Source: Tsuneonella mangrovi (GTDB lineage Bacteria > Pseudomonadota > Alphaproteobacteria > Sphingomonadales > Sphingomonadaceae). Taken from it: DNA of 64,000 nt. The DNA lies in NCBI RefSeq assembly GCF_002269345.1, contig NZ_CP022889.1, forward strand, positions 1 through 64,000. Direction: 5' to 3'. A program made the translations under genes and the position numbers. Positions 59,992-64,000 of the stretch are shown in pieces; position 1 is the stretch's first letter; each line of letters starts with the position of its first letter. The notes below the pieces were generated by a model. The model had not been told where the DNA came from and made no database searches. It saw only the letters and a program-made list of their open reading frames with translations.

Positions 59992-61533
59992 GTGTCCCAG
60001 ATTCGCCATGCCCTGTCGGTCAAGCGCGCCGACGATTTCGCCCAGTGGTACCAGGAAGTCATTTCCGCCGCCGACCTTGCAGAAGAGTCGGGGGTTCGCG
60101 GATGCATGGTCATCAAACCGTGGGGCTTTGGCATCTGGGAGCGGATCCAGCGCCTGCTCGACGCGCGCATTCGCGATACCGGGCACGACAACTGCTATTT
60201 CCCGCTGTTCATTCCGCTCAGGAACTTCGAGCGTGAGGCCGAGCACGTCGAGGGCTTTGCCAAGGAAATGGCGGTCGTCACTCACCACCGGCTGATTGCC
60301 GACGGCAAGGGCGGGCTGGTGCCCGATCCCGAAGCCAAACTGGAAGAGCCGCTGGTCGTGCGGCCGACCTCCGAAACGATCATCGGCGATGCGATGGCGC
60401 GGTGGATCCAGAGCTGGCGCGACCTGCCGCTCAAGATCAACCAGTGGGCCAACGTGGTGCGCTGGGAAATGCGCACCCGGATGTTCCTGCGCACCAGCGA
60501 ATTCCTGTGGCAGGAAGGGCATACCGCGCACGAGACCGCCGAGGACGCGAAAGAGCACACCTTGCGGATGCTCGAAGTCTATCGTGCCTGCGCCGAGGAA
60601 GACCTCGCGTTGCCCGTTATCGCGGGCGAAAAGCCGGAAAACGAACGCTTCCCCGGGGCGGTGGAGACCTGGTCGATCGAAGCGATGATGCAGGACGGCA
60701 AGGCGCTGCAGGCCGGCACCAGCCACTATCTCGGCACCAATTTTGCTGAAGCCAGCGGGATCCGCTTCCAGGATCGCGAAGGCGGCCAGCAGCTGGCGCA
60801 CACCACCAGCTGGGGCGTTTCGACCCGCATGGTCGGCGGCGTGATCATGACTCATGGCGACGACGACGGGCTGAAGGTCCCGCCCGCGCTCGCTCCGTGG
60901 CAGGTGGTGATCCTGCCGATGCTGCGCGACACCGACGAGGATGCCGCGTTGCTCGAATATTGCGAAGGCCTGAAATCGCGCCTCACCGCCCAGCAAACGC
61001 TCGGCGAGCCGCTGCGGGTGCTGCTCGACCAGCGGCCCGGCAAGGCGGCGGGCAAGCGGTGGGACTGGGTGCGCAAGGGTGCTCCGGTTATCATAGAGGT
61101 CGGTCAGCGCGACATGACCGAAGGCAAGGTCAGCCTTCTGCGCCGCGATGCGCTGTGGGCGGAAAACGGCAAGCCTGCCTTTGCAACGCCTTCGATCGAC
61201 CAAGTGGGCGAAACGATTCCAACAATGCTCGCCCAGATGCAGCAGTCGATGCTCGAGGGCGCTCGCGAATGGCGCAATGCGCGGATCACGCGCGGGGTAA
61301 GCGAATTTGCAGCGCTCGAGGCCGCGTTTGCAGAAGGTGTGAAGAATCCCGGCTGGGTCGAAGTTCAGTGGGCCAGGCCGACGGGCGATGAACTCGACGA
61401 AGTGGTCGAACGGCTCAAGGCGCTCAAACTAACCTTCCGCAACGTTCCGCTGGACGCGGAGCCTGCCGATGGGGCATGTATCTTTACTGGAAGGCCTGCG
61501 GTCGAGCGCGTGCTGGTGGCGCGCGCCTATTGA
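59992..61533 (+). CDS. proS: Proline-tRNA ligase, archaeal/eukaryal-like (ProS type 3)
   Basis: 513 residues from the GTG at 59992; the track of family similarity begins MSQIRHALSVKRADDFAQWYQEVI. Class II motifs are clear: WGFGIWERIQRLLD (motif 1), LKINQWANVVRWEMRTRMFLRTSEFLWQEGHTAH (motif 2) and GVSTRMVGGVIMTHGDDDGLKVP (motif 3). The 180-residue editing insert of the E. coli-type enzyme is absent, and the C-terminal part fits the ProS type 3 lineage. It charges tRNA-Pro, one species of which (CGG) is encoded at 27613. Confidence 0.94.
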   Translation: MSQIRHALSVKRADDFAQWYQEVISAADLAEESGVRGCMVIKPWGFGIWERIQRLLDARIRDTGHDNCYFPLFIPLRNFEREAEHVEGFAKEMAVVTHHRLIADGKGGLVPDPEAKLEEPLVVRPTSETIIGDAMARWIQSWRDLPLKINQWANVVRWEMRTRMFLRTSEFLWQEGHTAHETAEDAKEHTLRMLEVYRACAEEDLALPVIAGEKPENERFPGAVETWSIEAMMQDGKALQAGTSHYLGTNFAEASGIRFQDREGGQQLAHTTSWGVSTRMVGGVIMTHGDDDGLKVPPALAPWQVVILPMLRDTDEDAALLEYCEGLKSRLTAQQTLGEPLRVLLDQRPGKAAGKRWDWVRKGAPVIIEVGQRDMTEGKVSLLRRDALWAENGKPAFATPSIDQVGETIPTMLAQMQQSMLEGAREWRNARITRGVSEFAALEAAFAEGVKNPGWVEVQWARPTGDELDEVVERLKALKLTFRNVPLDAEPADGACIFTGRPAVERVLVARAY

Positions 61534-61574
61534 TCCGGCGGGTCATCCCAACGAAGCGACAAGGGGATCGGTTC

Positions 61575-62159
61575 ATGCTCGGCGCCATCAAGTACCAATT
61601 TTCGCACCTGTTCGACTTCACCGGGCGCGATGCCCGCCAGACCTTCTGGTTCTGGATTCTGTTCGTCGTGATCGTGAATATCGTCGTCTCGCTGGCGGTC
61701 AGCGTGCCGATGATGGCTAACGCGGTTTCTGTCGGTATCGCGAGCGCGCAGGGGACGGGGCAGGGCCCCGACGAGGCAGCAATAATGCAGAGCATGAGCG
61801 GTGCCGTCGGCAATATCGTGCTGGTGTCGCTGGTGCTGGCACTGGTCAATATCGTATTGGTTGCCGCTGCATTCGTCCGCCGTCTGCACGACAGCAACAA
61901 ATCGGCAGTCTGGGCAGTGGTTGCCGGTGCGCTCTACATTCTGTCGCATTGGCTCGGATACCTTCGAAGTGGCGATGTCGTCGAACTGATGCAGCGCGCG
62001 GCATCGGCGGCGGACCCGCAAGCCGCGCTTGCAAGCAATTCTGCGATGGCGTGGGATGGTCTGATCGGATGGATTCCGGTGATCATGCTGGTCGTCTTCG
62101 GAGTGATGAATTCGGATCCCGGCCCGAACAAATACGGGGACGAACCGGTCCGCTTCTGA
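61575..62159 (+). CDS. DUF805 membrane protein
   Basis: 194 residues from the ATG at 61575, with AAGGGGA upstream. Four hydrophobic segments and the DUF805 start FDFTGRDARQTFWFWILFVV; AAFVRRLHDSNKSAVW is the family's RRLHD motif. The C-terminus is MNSDPGPNKYG, also typical. Function unknown. 61 bp separate it from rnr, suggesting one transcript. Confidence 0.88.
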   Translation: MLGAIKYQFSHLFDFTGRDARQTFWFWILFVVIVNIVVSLAVSVPMMANAVSVGIASAQGTGQGPDEAAIMQSMSGAVGNIVLVSLVLALVNIVLVAAAFVRRLHDSNKSAVWAVVAGALYILSHWLGYLRSGDVVELMQRAASAADPQAALASNSAMAWDGLIGWIPVIMLVVFGVMNSDPGPNKYGDEPVRF

Positions 62160-62219
62160 CCGTCTGCTGCTTCACGGCAGGGGATGACGCGCACTGGCGA
62201 TTGGCCTAGGGGCTGAGCG

Positions 62220-64000
62220 ATGCCTCACCGCCGCCAGCCCGGCTTGCCCAGCCGCGAACAGATCCTCGAATTCATCCAGACTTCGCCCACGCCTGCCGGC
62301 AAGCGCGAGATCGCCAAAGCGTTCGGGCTCAAGGGACAGGAAAAGATCGCGCTCAAGAAGCGGCTGAAGGACATGGCCGAAGAAGGCCTGATCGACGGCA
62401 AGAAGACCGCCTATCACCGGATGGGCGGGGTGCCAAAGGTAACCGTGCTGCGTGTGCTCGAGATCGACGATGGCGAGGCGTTCGCGATTCCAGACGCGTG
62501 GAGCCCCGACGATGCCAGCCCGCCGCCGCGCCTGCGAGTGATCGAAGGCAAGGGCAAACGCGCGCGCCAGCCTGCGCTCAAGGTTGGCGATCGTATCCTC
62601 GCCCGTACCGAGGAGACCGGGCGTGGCTGGATCGCGCACCCGATGAAGAAGCTGCCCGCGCGCACCGAAGGGCTGATGGGCGTGGTCGAGATCGACAAGG
62701 CGGGCAAGGGCTGGCTCGCGCCGGTCGACAAGCGGGTGCGCAATTCTTCCCCCATCGCCGACCTCGGCGAGGCCGAGGCAGGGCAACTGGTGGTGGCCGA
62801 GCCCGCGGGCCGCTCGCCGCGCGCCGGAGTCAAAGTGGTCGAAGTGCTCGGCGATCCGCTCGCGCCCAAGGCGTTCAGCCTGATCGCCATCGCCAAATAC
62901 GGCATCCCGCACGTGTTCCCCGAAGAAGTGCTGGCCGAGGCCGAACTGGCGGCGAAACTGCCGCTCTCGCACGAAAACCGCGAAGACTTGCGCGAATTGC
63001 CGATCGTCGCGATCGACCCGGCCGACGCACGCGACCACGACGATGCGATCTGGGCTGAGCCCGATGACGAAGGCGGTTACCGTGCTGTCATCGCGATCGC
63101 CGACGTCAGCTTCTACGTCCGCCCGGGCAGCAAGCTCGACCGCGAAGCGAGGAAGCGCGGCAACTCGGTCTATTTCCCCGACCGGGTGGTGCCAATGCTG
63201 CCCGAAGTGCTGAGCGCCGATGTCTGCAGCCTCAAAGAGGGGCAGGATCGCGCCGCGATGGCGTGCCACATCCGCATTTCGCCGCAGGGCAAGGTCACCA
63301 AATGGCGCTTCACCCGTGCGCTAGTGCGGATTGCCCACAACATCGCTTACGAGGACGCGCAGGCCCTGGTCGATAGCGGGGAGCCGCCCGAATGGCTCGC
63401 CAACCTGTGGGGTGCATGGAAGCTGCTTGCCGCTGCCCGTTCCGAGCGCGATCCGTTGGAGCTCGAGCTTCCCGAACGCCGCGTTGTGCTCGACGACCAA
63501 GGCAAGATCGCCGAGATTGCGGTGCGCGAGCGGCTCGACGCGCACCGGGTGGTCGAAGATTTCATGATTGCCGCCAATGTCGCTGCGGCCAAGGCGCTCG
63601 AAAGCAAGACCGCGCCGGTGGTGTACCGCGTCCATGAGCCGCCGAGCCGCGAGAAGCTGATCGCCTTGCGCGACTACATGAAGACCTTTGGGCACACCCT
63701 CTCTCTCGGGCAGGTGATCACGCCGAGCCTGTTCAACCGGATGCTCAAGGACATCGTTGACGAGAGCGAGAAAGCGCAAGTGATGGAGGCGGTGCTGCGC
63801 AGCCAGACGCAGGCCTATTACGGGCCGGCGAATGCCGGGCACTTCGGCCTCGCGCTCGGCTCCTACGCGCACTTTACCTCGCCGATCCGCCGCTATGCCG
63901 ACCTGCTGGTGCATCGCGCGCTGGTCGACGCCTTCCAACTCGAACAACCCAAACCCAAGGGCGACTTGCCACCGACTTCGGGCCTGTCCGACCGCGACCG
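62220..64000 (+). CDS. rnr: Ribonuclease R, N-terminal part (3' truncated by window)
   Basis: 593 residues visible from the ATG at 62220; the frame runs off the window. The N-terminal winged helix is PSREQILEFIQTSPTPAGKREIAKAFGL; cold-shock domains follow (about 80-240). The RNB catalytic core starts IDPADARDHDDAI with the metal-binding aspartates, then DVSFYVRPGSKLDREARKRGNSVYFPDRVVPMLPE, and ends in view with HFTSPIRRYADLLVHR. It is a 3'-5' hydrolytic exonuclease that degrades structured RNA. Confidence 0.95.
   Translation, partial: MPHRRQPGLPSREQILEFIQTSPTPAGKREIAKAFGLKGQEKIALKKRLKDMAEEGLIDGKKTAYHRMGGVPKVTVLRVLEIDDGEAFAIPDAWSPDDASPPPRLRVIEGKGKRARQPALKVGDRILARTEETGRGWIAHPMKKLPARTEGLMGVVEIDKAGKGWLAPVDKRVRNSSPIADLGEAEAGQLVVAEPAGRSPRAGVKVVEVLGDPLAPKAFSLIAIAKYGIPHVFPEEVLAEAELAAKLPLSHENREDLRELPIVAIDPADARDHDDAIWAEPDDEGGYRAVIAIADVSFYVRPGSKLDREARKRGNSVYFPDRVVPMLPEVLSADVCSLKEGQDRAAMACHIRISPQGKVTKWRFTRALVRIAHNIAYEDAQALVDSGEPPEWLANLWGAWKLLAAARSERDPLELELPERRVVLDDQGKIAEIAVRERLDAHRVVEDFMIAANVAAAKALESKTAPVVYRVHEPPSREKLIALRDYMKTFGHTLSLGQVITPSLFNRMLKDIVDESEKAQVMEAVLRSQTQAYYGPANAGHFGLALGSYAHFTSPIRRYADLLVHRALVDAFQLEQPKPKGDLPPTSGLSDRD

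Noticed and set aside
59614-61203. 529-codon minus-strand frame
   Set aside because: Antisense to phaR and proS, both clearly coding.

Overview
The window looks like chromosomal DNA of an alphaproteobacterium of the Sphingomonadales (Erythrobacteraceae or Sphingomonadaceae type). The reasons are GC-rich, codon-biased genes with many start/stop overlaps, and several typical gene orders: tkt-gap-pgk-class I aldolase, zapA - probable 6S RNA - 5-formyl-THF cyclo-ligase, rph-rdgB next to hrcA-grpE, and radA-cvpA. The close relatives of the T1SS-143-type adhesin are also typical of this group. Assignment below order level is inference. Identifications rest on motifs and gene order read from the sequence; no database search was run.

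Bases 1-17,050: the 3' part of a giant type I secreted adhesin is followed by an OmpA-like protein, a TolC-type outer membrane channel, a LapB/HlyB-type ABC exporter, a SleB-type cell wall hydrolase placed inside the operon, a HlyD-type adaptor, and a convergent LapG-like cysteine protease. Together these look like a LapA/LapG-type surface adhesion system. Next come a DUF6285 gene with an APH-type phosphotransferase, and, divergently, a three-gene molybdenum hydroxylase of PaoABC architecture.

Bases 17,105-24,501: tRNA-Gln(TTG) carries an integrated element of about 7.3 kb. It is bounded by a 17-bp direct repeat of the tRNA 3' end and by 13-bp-spaced TGTGGGCC boxes at both ends, which look like integrase arm sites. 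Inside are a row of very small genes (three of them two-helix membrane proteins) separated by palindromic TGTCCGC/GCGGACA repeats, a serine recombinase with an inverted repeat before its gene, a lipoprotein, a six-gene leftward operon of small phage-like proteins (three shorter than 60 residues), about 117-bp tandem repeats, and the tyrosine integrase. The same palindromic repeat family reappears at 50.9-51.4 kb around another small gene.

Bases 24,538-47,100: metabolic and housekeeping genes. They include a class II glutamine amidotransferase, fumC, tRNA-Pro, thyA, the branched-chain 2-oxoacid dehydrogenase operon (E1 alpha, E1 beta, E2), tRNA-Asp, DUF2842, 5-formyl-THF cyclo-ligase, a probable 6S RNA, zapA, the glycolytic run tkt-gap-pgk-thioesterase-fda, thiE, the convergent rdgB-rph pair, hrcA-grpE, an indoleamine 2,3-dioxygenase-like gene, and a PCu(A)C-type lipoprotein.

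Bases 47,100-64,000: dnaK-dnaJ behind an RpoH-like promoter, a low-molecular-weight tyrosine phosphatase, the repeat-flanked small gene, a patatin-like protein, radA, cvpA, a NifU-like scaffold protein, a metabolite:H+ symporter with an unusual loop, alr, phaR with a likely operator, a proline-tRNA ligase of the short archaeal/eukaryal-like type, a DUF805 protein, and the 5' part of rnr, which is cut by the window end.
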